Shown here piece after piece: positions 37,264 through 47,487 of a stretch of 64,000 nt of DNA (positions are counted from its first letter, which is position 1; each line of letters starts with the position of its first letter). Source of the stretch: Lutibacter sp. HS1-25. GTDB lineage: Bacteria; Bacteroidota; Bacteroidia; Flavobacteriales; Flavobacteriaceae. A program made the translations under genes and the position numbers. The DNA is taken from assembly GCF_004121075.1 (NCBI RefSeq), contig NZ_RHLN01000043.1, forward strand, positions 1 to 64,000, written 5' to 3'. A model generated the notes under the pieces. That model saw nothing but the letters and a program-made list of their open reading frames with translations, was not told the origin of the DNA and did no database searches.

Positions 37264-39256
37264 TCATATCTCAGTATTTTTATGTGGGTTTTCTGTTAAA
37301 ATAGCTACAAAATTGCCTCGCATTCCGGTTCCACCCATAATTGGGTCAATGGCAATTTTTGAAATTAATTCGGTATCGTTAATCCCTTTTCCAAAGGCTC
37401 TTGATAGTTGTTTGTCTTTATTTCCAAAGCCGTGAACCATATAAACCGAATCCCAACGAACTCTTTCTGTAACTCTTACTTTTATTGAAAAAGTAGAAAT
37501 AATCAATTTTACCACTGTGTGTTGGAAAAATATAGGTTGAATCTTCATCAATATATAAAGGTCCTGAAGTGCGAGGGAAATTTTTAACCCCTATTTTTTT
37601 CATTTCTTCTAATGAAGTACCCATTTCATTTAATTGCCATTCAATAACTTCTTCATAATCGTTGTAGTTAAAGTAAGCTCCAACACCCATTCTTTTACCA
37701 ATTTCTTTGGCAATCCACCACGATGGTTTAGAATCGTATTTTGGAGGAACAGCAGGAACTCTTACTGCAATTGATGGTGTTCTGTTGGTTGCTGAGCGAA
37801 TACCATCATAGCGTTCTAAATAAGTACATTCTGGTAAAACAACATCAGCATAACCTGTTACATCCATTGGCATAGTATCAATAACTACCATAAATTCTAA
37901 TGCATCAATGGCTTTTTCAATAAGTTTCTTTTGAGGAATTGATTTTGTTAAATTGGTACCTGCAACCATCCAAGCTTTTACTGGATATGGGTTATTTTCA
38001 TCAGGTATAGAAGCTTGTATCAGTTCGCTTGTAATTCCCATTTGAGCTAAAGGATATTTAGCGCCAATCTCGTGCCAACCCCACTTTGGATGCGGATATT
38101 CTGGATGTGGGAATTTAGGGATACTGATACTTTCTTTTAAATAAAAACCACCTCTTCGACCCCAAGATCCTAATAAAGCATTTAAAATTGACATGGCGCG
38201 TGCGCGTTGTGTATCATCTCCATACCAAACTACGTGACGACCTGGGTGTATAATTACAGACGGAGCAGCGTGTGCCATTGCTCTGGCTGTTTTTCTAATT
38301 TCTTCAGGTTCAATAGTTGTTATTCCATATGCCCATTCAGGGGTAAAACGGCTAACATATGCCTTTAGTTCGTCAAAACCATTTGCATATTTTTCAACAT
38401 AAGCTTTGTCGTATAAATTTTCTTCAATTAAAACATGCATCCAAGCCAACATTAAAGCAATATCAGTAGCAGGTTTAATAGGTAGCCAGTGGTTAGATTT
38501 ACTTGCTGCGGTTGAAAAACGTGGGTCTACAGTAATTATAGTTGCTCCGTTATCTATGGCTTCAGACATTTCTTGCACTTGAGAATTGTGCATGTTTTCA
38601 CCAATATGAGAACCAATAAGTACCAAACATTTTGTATCTCTAATATCTGTTGGTTCAGGAGACCCAACCCAAGAGCCAAATGTTAAATTAAATCCTGTTT
38701 CACGAGGGCCACGACATTGGGCATATGCTGGTTCTGCAATAGTATCAGATCCAATAGCTTTATATAAATGCTCTAGATGTGCTCCTGGCGCACCGTGTTT
38801 TAATAAGCCTAAAGATTCAGCTCCATATTTTTCTTTAATACCATTCATTTTTGAAGCAATTAAATCCAATGCTTCATCCCAACTAGCCTCTACAAAAGTT
38901 TGTTCCCCATGAATGGTTTTTCTAATTAATGGCGTTTTTAAACGATCTTCATCATTATACATTCCTACACCACCTGTTCCTCTAGGGCAAAGTCGCCCGT
39001 AACAATGTGGATCATCATCGTTTCCAATAATTTTTTTAACGGCTCCTTCTTCATCTGTATAAGTCCAAGCAGCACACTTCCAAAAACAAACTTCGCAATA
39101 AGTAGGCGTTCTTTTTAATTTTTTAGCAACATTTTCTTTCACCAGTTTATCTAAATAAGAGGAAGATCCAAACATATTTAAAGCACTTGTTGTTGCTGCT
39201 ACAGCTCCTAAACCTAAAGCAGAAATTTTTATAAATTTTCTTCTTGAAGTAGTCAT
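37264..39256 (-). pseudogene. molybdopterin oxidoreductase (PsrA/PhsA-like), internally deleted and frameshifted
   Basis: The main frame (37418-39256) starts with a twin-arginine signal (TSRRKFIKISALGLG), then a 4Fe-4S site (Cys54, Cys57, Cys61, Cys90) and the Mo ligand Cys181 (AYAQCRGPRE). It follows thiosulfate/polysulfide reductase-type catalytic subunits well up to FPTHSGKID. There about 150 residues expected before the C-terminal cofactor domain are absent and the frame changes (near 37485). The rest (VRWDSVYMVHGFGNKDKQLS, DPIMGGTGMRGNFVAILTEN) reads in the frame ending at 37264. As it stands no full enzyme can be made. A 12-haem cytochrome is divergent. Mis-assembly is an alternative. 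Confidence 0.8.
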
Positions 39257-39499
39257 AAGTTTCTTTGTTGATTTCTGATGTAAATATATTTATAGGTAAG
39301 TGGAAACTTTATGATAAAAGTCATAGTTAGTGGCTGAACATGGTAACATTAGTTACATTAAAGAATTGATAATCAAAATTATAAATGTAACAATTGTTAC
39401 AAGGAAGTCTTTGGGATTTGGGTTTCAGTAAGTTGGATTGTAATGAATTGTTTTTTACGAATTTTAAATTGCGTAAGTTTGTTGCATTACATTTTTTTC

Positions 39500-41389
39500 A
39501 TGAAAAGAGGCGTTTTTAGAATCGGAATATTTACGTTGATACTAATGGTGTCAGTTGTTTTATTTTTTTTATTGAAGAATGAAAAATCATTACTTTCAGA
39601 AAATTCAGCGTATAAAACTTTAAAAGTTGCTTCAAAAGAATCTTGTCTACAATGTCATCAAAATACCAAAGGATATGCTAACTATCACAATCCCGATTTA
39701 ATAGGGTGTTCTAGTTGTCATTTAGGAAATATCAATTCAACAGAAAAAGAAATTTCGCATAAAGGAATGGTTTTAATTCCGGGTAATTTAATTGATGCAA
39801 AAGAAACCTGCGGAAAATGCCATCCCAACGAATTGCGTAAAATTGAAAATTCATTAATGACGACCAATAGTGGTTTGGTGGCCGTTGATAAATTTATTTT
39901 TGGCGAAGCAGATTCACCCAATTACCAATATCATATTCAATTAATTAAAAATTCTCCAGCCGATAAACATATTAGAGATTTGTGTGCCAATTGCCATTTA
40001 GGTGCTGATAAAAAGGAATTTGGAGCAATTACCCAATTGAGTAGAGGTGGAGGTTGTAACGCTTGTCATTTAAATTATTCTGATGAAGCAAAAAAGGATT
40101 TGGAAACCTATATTGCTTCAAATAAAAAGCGGTTACCAACAAATCATCCAGCTACCAATATTTTTGTAAAAAACGAACATTGTTTTGGATGTCATAGTAG
40201 ATCTAGCAGAATATCAACCAATTATGAAGGTTGGCAAGAAACTTTGTTAGACGAAAATGAGGTTTTAAATAAAAAGGGTTTTAAAGTTTTTGAAGATAAA
40301 CGTGTGTATAAATATATTGAAGAAGATGTGCACCACAAAAAAGGATTGTTGTGCGTAGATTGCCATTCGTCTCACGAAGTAATGGGTGACGGAAAAAAAT
40401 ATACCCACGAAGAACAGGCTGTAAAATTACAATGTGCCGATTGTCATTTTAAAGAAAAACCAAACACAATACCTTACGATTCTTTAGATGCAGAAAGTTT
40501 GTTGGTGTTTTTGCATAGAGATTATAAACATTCTGATAAACAAATAATTTCAGTTAAAAATGATGGCCATCCGTTGGTAAATACTTTTGTAAACAAAGAT
40601 GGAAATGCTTTTTTAATTGGAAAAGGAGATGGGCAGTTACACCAATTAAAACCACAATCTGAAATTTGTTCTAGAGACAACGCGCATAAAAACGTGAGTT
40701 GCGCAACTTGTCATAGTTCTTGGACATCACGGTGTATAGGCTGTCACAATGAATTTGATAAAGATGAACCGCGTGCTTTTGATTTATTAGATAAAAAATA
40801 TGGAAAAGGTCAATGGAAAGAGTATGTATCTGAGTTTTCTTCATCTTTACCTGCAATGGGTGTGCGTGAAAATGCAGAAAGAAAACACATTGAGCCAGCA
40901 GTTCCGGGAATGATTTTAACCATTGATAAAGGAAGTTATGTTGGAAAAGAAATTGGGACAGATGTTTCTTTTCATAGGTTGTATGCGCCAAATTCTCCAC
41001 ATACCACGGTTTTAAAAGCAAGAGATTGTAAAAGCTGTCATACAAATTCTACTGCTCTGGGTTATGGAAATGGTAAATTAAAATATGAAATAAAAAATGG
41101 AGTAGGGCAATGGCAATTTACACCTGAATATGAATTAAACACAAATGATCATTTACCCGAGGATGCTTGGATTCCCTTTTTAAAGCCAGTTAAAAAAGGT
41201 GTTGTAAACTCAACAAGAACAGATTTTAGGCCATTTTCAGTAAAAGAACAACAGCAATTGTTGCTAGTTGGTGCTTGTTTACAATGTCACAAAGAAGATG
41301 GTAAAGTAATGCAACAAACTTTGGTTGAAGGAATTGAACCATTTTTGAAAAAATTAAACGAAAAGTGTATTTTGCCTACTTGGAAATAA
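39500..41389 (+). CDS. 12-haem c-type cytochrome
   Basis: I chose ATG 39500 (MKRGVFRIGIF), which starts a membrane anchor/signal segment; the frame is open from 39443. The 629-residue product has twelve CxxCH haem sites, in order CLQCH, CSSCH, CGKCH, CANCH, CNACH, CFGCH, CVDCH, CADCH, CATCH, CIGCH, CKSCH, CLQCH. It should sit in the periplasm, tethered to the inner membrane, and pass electrons. It is divergent from the molybdopterin oxidoreductase, its likely redox partner. No exact family is recognised; it resembles cytochromes of sulfur- or nitrogen-oxide reduction systems in general layout. Confidence 0.88.
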   Translation: MKRGVFRIGIFTLILMVSVVLFFLLKNEKSLLSENSAYKTLKVASKESCLQCHQNTKGYANYHNPDLIGCSSCHLGNINSTEKEISHKGMVLIPGNLIDAKETCGKCHPNELRKIENSLMTTNSGLVAVDKFIFGEADSPNYQYHIQLIKNSPADKHIRDLCANCHLGADKKEFGAITQLSRGGGCNACHLNYSDEAKKDLETYIASNKKRLPTNHPATNIFVKNEHCFGCHSRSSRISTNYEGWQETLLDENEVLNKKGFKVFEDKRVYKYIEEDVHHKKGLLCVDCHSSHEVMGDGKKYTHEEQAVKLQCADCHFKEKPNTIPYDSLDAESLLVFLHRDYKHSDKQIISVKNDGHPLVNTFVNKDGNAFLIGKGDGQLHQLKPQSEICSRDNAHKNVSCATCHSSWTSRCIGCHNEFDKDEPRAFDLLDKKYGKGQWKEYVSEFSSSLPAMGVRENAERKHIEPAVPGMILTIDKGSYVGKEIGTDVSFHRLYAPNSPHTTVLKARDCKSCHTNSTALGYGNGKLKYEIKNGVGQWQFTPEYELNTNDHLPEDAWIPFLKPVKKGVVNSTRTDFRPFSVKEQQQLLLVGACLQCHKEDGKVMQQTLVEGIEPFLKKLNEKCILPTWK

Positions 41390-41449
41390 ATTTTTCTTAT
41401 AAAGGTAAAAGTAACTCTTTCAAAAATGATTCAATTTTAAATGACTTTT

Positions 41450-42490
41450 TTATTCTGAAAAAATTTCGTTGTGTTGTTCCTGAACTCTAATAAAAGTAGT
41501 TCTTTTAGTTAATTCTTTAAGTCTGTTTGCACCCACATAAGTACAGGTAGAACGCAATCCGCCTAAAAAATCCTGAACCGTATTTTCAACACTTCCACGA
41601 AAAGGAATTTGAACAGTTTTACCTTCTGAAGCGCGATATTCAGCAATACCACCTACGTGTTTGTTCATTGCAGTTTCAGAACTCATACCATAAAATTGTT
41701 TGAATTTTTGACCATTAATTTCAATGGTTTCACCGCCACTTTCGCTGTGTCCGGCAAGCATACCGCCCAGCATAACAAAATCTGCACCACCACCAAAGGC
41801 TTTTGCAATATCACCTGGTATTTTACAACCACCATCAGAAACTATTTGTCCGCCCAAACCATGAGCAGCATCTGCACATTCTATAATTGCCGATAATTGT
41901 GGATAGCCAACACCAGTTTTAACCCTGGTTGTACAAACAGATCCAGGACCAATTCCAACTTTAACAATATCTGCACCTGCCAATAACAATTCTTCAACCA
42001 TTTCGCCGGTAACCACGTTTCCTGCCATTATTACTTTGTCTGGATATTGTTCACGTGTTTTTTTAACAAAATTCACAAAATGTTCAGAGTAACCGTTGGC
42101 AACATCAATACAAATAAATTTCAAAAGCGGATTTTGTTTAAAAATTTCAGCTATTTTTTTTGAATCAGCTTCACCAGTACCAGTGCTTACAGCAATATAA
42201 TCTATAATTTTGTTGCCGTTTGTTTGCATAAATAAATTCCATTCTTCAACAGTATAATGCTTGTGAATTGCAGTAAATATTTTATGTTTAGCCAATGCTA
42301 CAGCCATTTCAAAAGTTCCAACTGTATCCATATTTGCTGCCATAATTGGCACGCCATTCCATTTGTAATTACTGTGTAAAAAAGTAAAATCTCTATCTAG
42401 AGTTACTTGTGATCTTGAGCTTAATGTAGATCGTTTTGGACGAATCATAACATCTTTAAATCCCAATTTTATATCTGTTTCTATGCGCAT
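41450..42490 (-). CDS. guaC: GMP reductase
   Basis: A 346-residue cytoplasmic enzyme that reduces GMP to IMP with NADPH, part of purine salvage. It belongs to the IMPDH/GMPR barrel family: [19 protein letters not shown], the flavin-free active-site loop [20 protein letters not shown] with the catalytic Cys, [20 protein letters not shown] and [13 protein letters not shown]. No CBS domains are present, which separates it from IMP dehydrogenase. It starts 12 bases after the metallophosphatase gene and may share its transcript, which also deals with nucleotides. Confidence 0.93.
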   Translation of the reverse strand: MRIETDIKLGFKDVMIRPKRSTLSSRSQVTLDRDFTFLHSNYKWNGVPIMAANMDTVGTFEMAVALAKHKIFTAIHKHYTVEEWNLFMQTNGNKIIDYIAVSTGTGEADSKKIAEIFKQNPLLKFICIDVANGYSEHFVNFVKKTREQYPDKVIMAGNVVTGEMVEELLLAGADIVKVGIGPGSVCTTRVKTGVGYPQLSAIIECADAAHGLGGQIVSDGGCKIPGDIAKAFGGGADFVMLGGMLAGHSESGGETIEINGQKFKQFYGMSSETAMNKHVGGIAEYRASEGKTVQIPFRGSVENTVQDFLGGLRSTCTYVGANRLKELTKRTTFIRVQEQHNEIFSE

Positions 42491-42502
42491 ATTGTGTTAA
42501 TT

Positions 42503-43417
42503 TTATACAGTTATACTTATTCCTTCGCTTTCTTTATTTTTGTTGCTGTCAAAATAAAAATCGACTCTACCAACATTTAATCCATAGCAACCTACCTGAT
42601 TTACCAATACATTTTTGCCAATACTATTTTTTACAATGGTAGGTTTTGGTAAAAAAGTATGTGTATGACCACCTATAATTAAATCAATATTTTTTGTTTT
42701 TGAAGCAAGTACTAAATCACATATTTTTTCGGAGTCACCTTTGTATTCATAGCCTAAATGAGAAAGACAAATTACCAAATCACATTGTTCATCTTCTTTT
42801 AAAATCCGACTCATATCCTGAGAAATTTCAACAGGGTCAAGGTAAACAGTTTCTTTATACATTCTGGGGTCTACCAAGCCTGTTAAATTAATTCCTAAAC
42901 CAAAAACGCCTATTTTAATTCCTTCTTTTTTAAAAATTTTGTACGGTTTTACGTGGGTATCTAAAATGGTATTTTTAAAATCGTAATTAGATGATATAAA
43001 ATCGAATTTAGCATGTGGTAATTGAGCAAATAATCCATCTATACTATTGTCAAAATCATGATTTCCTATAGTGGCAGCATCATATTTTAACATACTCATT
43101 AATTTAAATTCAAGTTCTCCACCATAAAAATTAAAATACGGTGTGCCTTGAAAAATATCTCCAGCATCTAGCAACAAGGTATTTGGGTTTTCTTTTCTAA
43201 TGTTTTCAACCAAAGTTGCTCTGCGTGCAATCCCTCCTAAATTTGGATATTTATAATGGTTGCTTTCAAAAGGTTCAATATGACTATGTACGTCATTGGT
43301 GTGTAAAATAGTGATTTGTGTTGGTTTTGCCGATAAACAAGATTGCATTGAGAGTCCGCCCAATGTTAAAAAAGCAGTAGCGGCTGAGGATTTTTGTATA
43401 AATTTTCTTCTCTTCAT
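42503..43417 (-). CDS. 5'-nucleotidase-type metallophosphatase, catalytic half
   Basis: A 304-residue exported protein with a twin-arginine-like N-terminus (MKRRKFIQKSSAATAFLTLG) and a possible lipid-bearing Cys (MQSCLS). The two-metal site is complete: HTNDVHSH, DAGDIFQGTP, TIGNHDFD, and GGHTHTFL. This is the N-terminal catalytic domain of UshA-like 5'-nucleotidases. The C-terminal substrate domain is encoded separately by the gene immediately upstream, four bases away. Together they should dephosphorylate nucleotides in the periplasm. Confidence 0.88.
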   Translation of the reverse strand: MKRRKFIQKSSAATAFLTLGGLSMQSCLSAKPTQITILHTNDVHSHIEPFESNHYKYPNLGGIARRATLVENIRKENPNTLLLDAGDIFQGTPYFNFYGGELEFKLMSMLKYDAATIGNHDFDNSIDGLFAQLPHAKFDFISSNYDFKNTILDTHVKPYKIFKKEGIKIGVFGLGINLTGLVDPRMYKETVYLDPVEISQDMSRILKEDEQCDLVICLSHLGYEYKGDSEKICDLVLASKTKNIDLIIGGHTHTFLPKPTIVKNSIGKNVLVNQVGCYGLNVGRVDFYFDSNKNKESEGISITV

Positions 43418-43421
43418 TTTC

Positions 43422-44174
43422 TTAATTTTTAACTATAAATCGCCCGTCTAATTCAACTTTAATGGTATCTATTTCTGCAAAATAATCAATAATAGCATTT
43501 CTAAGTTTGTAATCGAGTTTTGTTAAATTTATAGGATTTTTGAAAAAATTCATGCTGTCTCCTCCATTTTGTAAATAATCGGATGTTAATACAAAATAGG
43601 TTTTAGACTTGTCAAAAGGAATGTTGTTAATAATTAACTTATATTCTGTATTTGTAAGTGTTAAGTTAAATTGTTTTGAAAGCGGGTGTGCCAAATTTTG
43701 CTGAATTAAATAAGCAACCATTTCTTCTATTTTTTTAGCAGTTAGCTCAACAACAACCAAAGCATTTTCAAAAGGCATTAGGTTAAAAGCATTTTGAGTT
43801 GTAATGTTGCCTTTTGTAATTCCGGCTCTAATACCACCATAATTAAATAAAGCAAAATCAATGTTGTTACCAGTACGTGATTTAAAAACAGGATTGGCTC
43901 TTTGGTAACACATATCTGCAAATAAATTTCCAAGAGAACTTTCTAGTTTGCCATCAGTTCTTATCAAATCTGTTGGAGTGTAACTTAATACTTTGCTCAT
44001 TTCAGAATCTACAGCAGTTTTATAGGGTTTTATATAAGCTGTAATTGTAGTGTCTGTTAATATTTCTTCAGTTATGGCTAGCTGTTTTCCTTCAATATTT
44101 TTTAATTGCTGAGGTTCCTTTTTACAGTTTGCTAATGATAGAACTGTAAAAATGAAAATAAATATTTTTTTCAT
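43422..44174 (-). CDS. 5'-nucleotidase C-terminal-domain lipoprotein
   Basis: A 250-residue lipoprotein (LSLANC, Cys17). It matches the 5'-nucleotidase C-terminal domain: ESSLGNLFADMCYQRANP, DFALFNYGGIRAGITKGNIT, NLMPFENALVVVELTAKKIE and TSDYLQNGGDSM. That domain binds the nucleotide base, so this protein is probably the substrate-binding partner of the separate phosphatase encoded next. The two halves of what is usually one protein are a common split in Flavobacteria. Confidence 0.87.
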   Translation of the reverse strand: MKKIFIFIFTVLSLANCKKEPQQLKNIEGKQLAITEEILTDTTITAYIKPYKTAVDSEMSKVLSYTPTDLIRTDGKLESSLGNLFADMCYQRANPVFKSRTGNNIDFALFNYGGIRAGITKGNITTQNAFNLMPFENALVVVELTAKKIEEMVAYLIQQNLAHPLSKQFNLTLTNTEYKLIINNIPFDKSKTYFVLTSDYLQNGGDSMNFFKNPINLTKLDYKLRNAIIDYFAEIDTIKVELDGRFIVKN

Positions 44175-44228
44175 TGTTGAAATGCTGATGGATTTTAATT
44201 AGATTTGTCAAATTAACGGTAAATATAG

Positions 44229-44750
44229 ATGATTTTTACAGGATTTAAACGAAAAAGTGTTCAATTATTTTTCAATAAACATTTAACTGAATTTCCAGGG
44301 AATTCTCGTGAAAATAATGATGGAAAAGTAAAAAATGTACTTGTTTTTATGGATGATATTTCTTTAAAATCAACTATTTTAACTGATCTGAAAACCATTT
44401 TAAATATTCCTGAAAATGATATTGAGATATTGCTTTTTCAGAAAAAAATCAAAAAAAATCAAGAAGATGAAAATTTATTTTCTCCAAAAGATTTTGGTTG
44501 GTATGGTAAAATTAAATCCGAAAAATTATCAAATATTTTAACAAATAAGTACGATTTGTTAATTAACTATAGTAAAGTTGAAAATATATATAGCAACTTA
44601 TTAATATTGCAAAGTAAAACGGCACTTAATGTTGGTTTTTCACATTTAGATAAGCGTTTTTACGACTTGATTATAAGATGTGACAAATCTGATATAGCTT
44701 TGTTTAATAATGAATTGAAGAAATATTTAGCGATTTTAAAGAAAATTTAA
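44229..44750 (+). CDS. DUF6913-type conserved protein
   Basis: A 173-residue cytoplasmic protein conserved in Flavobacteria. The motifs I recognise are NVLVFMDDISLKSTIL, FSPKDFGWYGKIKSEKLSNI and KTALNVGFSHLDKRFYDLII. The fold appears Rossmann-like with alternating strands and helices. The function is unknown. It precedes dapA by 51 bases on the same strand, a common order in this family, and is divergent from the 5'-nucleotidase pair. Confidence 0.75.
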   Translation: MIFTGFKRKSVQLFFNKHLTEFPGNSRENNDGKVKNVLVFMDDISLKSTILTDLKTILNIPENDIEILLFQKKIKKNQEDENLFSPKDFGWYGKIKSEKLSNILTNKYDLLINYSKVENIYSNLLILQSKTALNVGFSHLDKRFYDLIIRCDKSDIALFNNELKKYLAILKKI

Positions 44751-44801
44751 AATAACTATTAAAGGTTCTGTTTGATATTTAAAAATAATAAAAAGGGATA
44801 A

Positions 44802-45677
44802 ATGAAAGAATTGTTTGGAACAGGAGTTGCGCTTGTTACGCCATTTAATGAAGATAATACAGTAGATTTTCAGGGTTTAGAGCGTTTGGTGAACTTTCAA
44901 ATAGATAATGGTGTAAATTATTTAGTTGTTTTAGGAACCACAGGAGAACCTGCAACTTTAACAGCTGAAGAAAAAGAACAAGTTAAGGCAACAATTATTA
45001 AGGTAAACAATGGTAGACTTCCATTGGTTATTGGTATTGGAGGTAATAATACTATGAATGTTGTAAACGAAATTAAAACATCAGATTTATCAGCTTTTTG
45101 CGCCATACTTTCAGTTTCTCCATATTACAATAAGCCTACGCAAGAAGGTATTTATCAGCATTTTAAAGCTATTTCTGAAGCCAGTCCGCTACCAGTTATT
45201 TTATACAACGTACCAGGTAGAACAGGTAGAAATTTTGAGCCAAAAACCATATTAAGGTTGGCAAACGATTTTGAAAATATTGTTGCAGTTAAAGAAGCTG
45301 CAGGTGATATGCTGCAAGCTATGCGTATTATTCAAAATAAACCAGCAGATTTTATGGTAATTTCTGGAGATGATATGATTGCACTTCCAATGGTTTTAGC
45401 CGGTGGAGTAGGTGTTATTTCGGTAATTGGACAAGGTTTGCCAAAAGATTTTTCAGCAATGATTCAATATGGATTGGATAAAAATATTGATGAAGCAAAT
45501 AAATTACAATACAAAATTATGGATAGCATAGATTATATTTTTGAAGAATGTAATCCATCAGGAATAAAAGCTTTGCTAAACAAGTTAAATGTTTGTAAAA
45601 ACAATGTTCGTTTACCTTTAGTTGCAGCTTCTTTTGAATTGCAACAAAAAATCGATAACTTCGTTGAAAATTATTAG
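44802..45677 (+). CDS. dapA: 4-hydroxy-tetrahydrodipicolinate synthase
   Basis: A 291-residue (beta/alpha)8 enzyme of lysine and peptidoglycan precursor synthesis; condenses pyruvate with aspartate semialdehyde. Landmarks are [32 protein letters not shown] (substrate loop), the catalytic Tyr in [13 protein letters not shown] and the Schiff-base Lys in [12 protein letters not shown]. The length is normal. It follows the DUF6913 gene and precedes the ferritin gene by 31 bases. Confidence 0.95.
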   Translation: MKELFGTGVALVTPFNEDNTVDFQGLERLVNFQIDNGVNYLVVLGTTGEPATLTAEEKEQVKATIIKVNNGRLPLVIGIGGNNTMNVVNEIKTSDLSAFCAILSVSPYYNKPTQEGIYQHFKAISEASPLPVILYNVPGRTGRNFEPKTILRLANDFENIVAVKEAAGDMLQAMRIIQNKPADFMVISGDDMIALPMVLAGGVGVISVIGQGLPKDFSAMIQYGLDKNIDEANKLQYKIMDSIDYIFEECNPSGIKALLNKLNVCKNNVRLPLVAASFELQQKIDNFVENY

Positions 45678-45708
45678 ATATCAATTTCAAATTAAAAAAT
45701 AAAATAAT

Positions 45709-46227
45709 ATGTTATCAGAAAGAATGCAATCCGTTTTAAATAATCAAATAAGAATTGAAGCAGAATCTTCTCAAATATATTTAGCAATGGCTTCTTGGGC
45801 AGAGTTAAAAGGTTTAGAAGGTGTTTCTCAATTTATGTATGGACAATCAGATGAAGAGCGTCAGCATATGCTTAAATTTTTCAAATATATTAATGAGCGT
45901 GGTGGACATGCCAAAGTTTCTGAATTAAGTGGTCCAGCACTTGAATTTGGTTCTATAAAAGAAATGTTTGAAACTTTATTTAAACACGAAATTTTTGTGT
46001 CACAAAGTATCAATGAGTTGGTTCATATATCATTAGAAGAAAAAGATTATGCAACGCATAACTTCTTACAATGGTATGTTGCAGAACAAATTGAAGAAGA
46101 AGCACAAGCAAGAACTATTTTAGATAAAATTAACCTGATTGGAGACGATAAAGGAGGCTTGTATTTGTTTGATAATGACATTAAACAATTAACAGTTGTT
46201 AGTTCTGTAGCGCCAACTGCGCCATAA
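45709..46227 (+). CDS. ferritin
   Basis: A 172-residue bacterial non-haem ferritin that oxidises and stores iron in a 24-mer shell. Four-helix landmarks and ferroxidase ligands are present: Glu17 in IRIEAESSQIYLAMASWAE, Glu and His in SDEERQHMLKFFKYIN, and the Glu-rich helix WYVAEQIEEEAQARTILDKI. It lies 31 bases after dapA and ends before a promoter for the bamD operon. Confidence 0.93.
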   Translation: MLSERMQSVLNNQIRIEAESSQIYLAMASWAELKGLEGVSQFMYGQSDEERQHMLKFFKYINERGGHAKVSELSGPALEFGSIKEMFETLFKHEIFVSQSINELVHISLEEKDYATHNFLQWYVAEQIEEEAQARTILDKINLIGDDKGGLYLFDNDIKQLTVVSSVAPTAP

Positions 46228-46275
46228 TTAACAAACAATTAAGTTTTTTAATCAATATTTTTTCGAAAACCACGT

Positions 46276-46283
46276 TATTTTTG
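46276..46283 (+). promoter_or_regulatory. -7 element of the bamD operon
   Basis: TATTTTTG matches TAnnTTTG and lies 60 bases before the bamD start; no clear -33 TTG. Confidence 0.5.
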
Positions 46284-46343
46284 TGAATTATTCTCGTGAA
46301 AAAATCATTTTAATAATTCATAATAAATAACTAATTTTGCCAA

Positions 46344-47171
46344 ATGCAAAAAAATAAGATTTATATTTTCATTTTATTGGTTGCCTTAGGGATTTCTTCC
46401 TGTGGTGATTATAGTAAAGTACTAAACAAAGGTACTGCACAAGAACAATATCAAATGGCTACAGATTTGTATGAAGCTCAAAGTTATACAAAGGCAATTG
46501 GTTTGTTTGAAAAAATCACCCCATTTTATAGAGGAAAACCACAAATGGAGCGTATTCAATTTATGATTTCACAATCATATTACAATACCAAACAATATAA
46601 ATTGTCTGCATATTATTTTGATAAGTTTGTTAAAAACTACCCTTCAAGTTCTAAAGTTGAAGAAAGTGCTTATTTAGCAGCTTACAGTTATTATTTATCA
46701 TCACCAATCTATAGCTTAGATCAAAAAGATACGCACGAAGCTTTAAATGCACTGCAAAATTTTATTTATAAATATCCTGAGTCAGACAAAGTACCTGAAG
46801 CCAATGCCAATATTAAAGATTTAACTTTTAAATTGGAAAAAAAGGCTTTTGAAATTGCAAAACAATATTACAATATGAGTGATTTTATTTCTGCAATTAC
46901 TTCATTTGATAATTTTTTAGGTGAATATTTAGGAACTTCTTATAAAGAAGAAGCTTTATATTACAGATTTATGTCTTCATATAAATTGGCCATAAATAGT
47001 TATTATTTAAAAAAAGAAATGAGATTACGTGATGCTATAAAGGCACATGATAAATACAAGAAAAGCTTCCCTAACGCTGAAAATTTAAAAGAAACTGAAA
47101 AGTTAGTTGAAGAAATAAACGAGGAAATTAATTTATTTACAGCACAAAAAACGGAAAATAATGGATTATAA
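46344..47171 (+). CDS. bamD: outer membrane protein assembly factor BamD
   Basis: A 275-residue outer-membrane lipoprotein (lipobox GISSC, Cys20) with TPR-type helical repeats: YQMATDLYEAQSYTKAIGLF, QSYYNTKQYKLSAYYFDKFV and YYNMSDFISAITSFDNFLGE. It forms the BAM complex with BamA for inserting beta-barrel proteins. It opens the operon bamD-rpoZ-coaBC-porD-recN and overlaps rpoZ by 11 bases. The length is usual for Bacteroidota. Confidence 0.9.
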   Translation: MQKNKIYIFILLVALGISSCGDYSKVLNKGTAQEQYQMATDLYEAQSYTKAIGLFEKITPFYRGKPQMERIQFMISQSYYNTKQYKLSAYYFDKFVKNYPSSSKVEESAYLAAYSYYLSSPIYSLDQKDTHEALNALQNFIYKYPESDKVPEANANIKDLTFKLEKKAFEIAKQYYNMSDFISAITSFDNFLGEYLGTSYKEEALYYRFMSSYKLAINSYYLKKEMRLRDAIKAHDKYKKSFPNAENLKETEKLVEEINEEINLFTAQKTENNGL

Positions 47172-47487
47172 AAACACAAAGGCAGCTCCTACTACAATTA
47201 CTTATGATAAAAATAAGATTGAAGCTCCAACTCAAAATATTTATGAAGCTATTACAATTATAGCTAAAAGAGCTGAGCAAATTAGTGGTGATTTAAAAAG
47301 TGAGTTAATTGAAAAGTTAGAAGAATTTGCAACTTATACAGATAGCTTAGATGAAGTATTTGAAAATAAAGAGCAAATTGAAGTATCTAAATTTTACGAA
47401 AAATTACCAAAGCCTACTGCAATTGCTGTAGAAGAGTGGTTACAAGGTAAAATTTACCATAGAAATCCAGACGAAACTCAAAAATAA
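47161..47487 (+). CDS. rpoZ: DNA-directed RNA polymerase omega subunit (Rpb6-like)
   Basis: A 108-residue protein. NIYEAITIIAKRAEQISGDL is the conserved helix of the omega/Rpb6 family, in the form annotated in Flavobacteriaceae. It assists assembly of RNA polymerase. The start overlaps bamD and the next gene begins at the base after the stop, so all are on one transcript. Confidence 0.85.
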   Translation: MDYKNTKAAPTTITYDKNKIEAPTQNIYEAITIIAKRAEQISGDLKSELIEKLEEFATYTDSLDEVFENKEQIEVSKFYEKLPKPTAIAVEEWLQGKIYHRNPDETQK

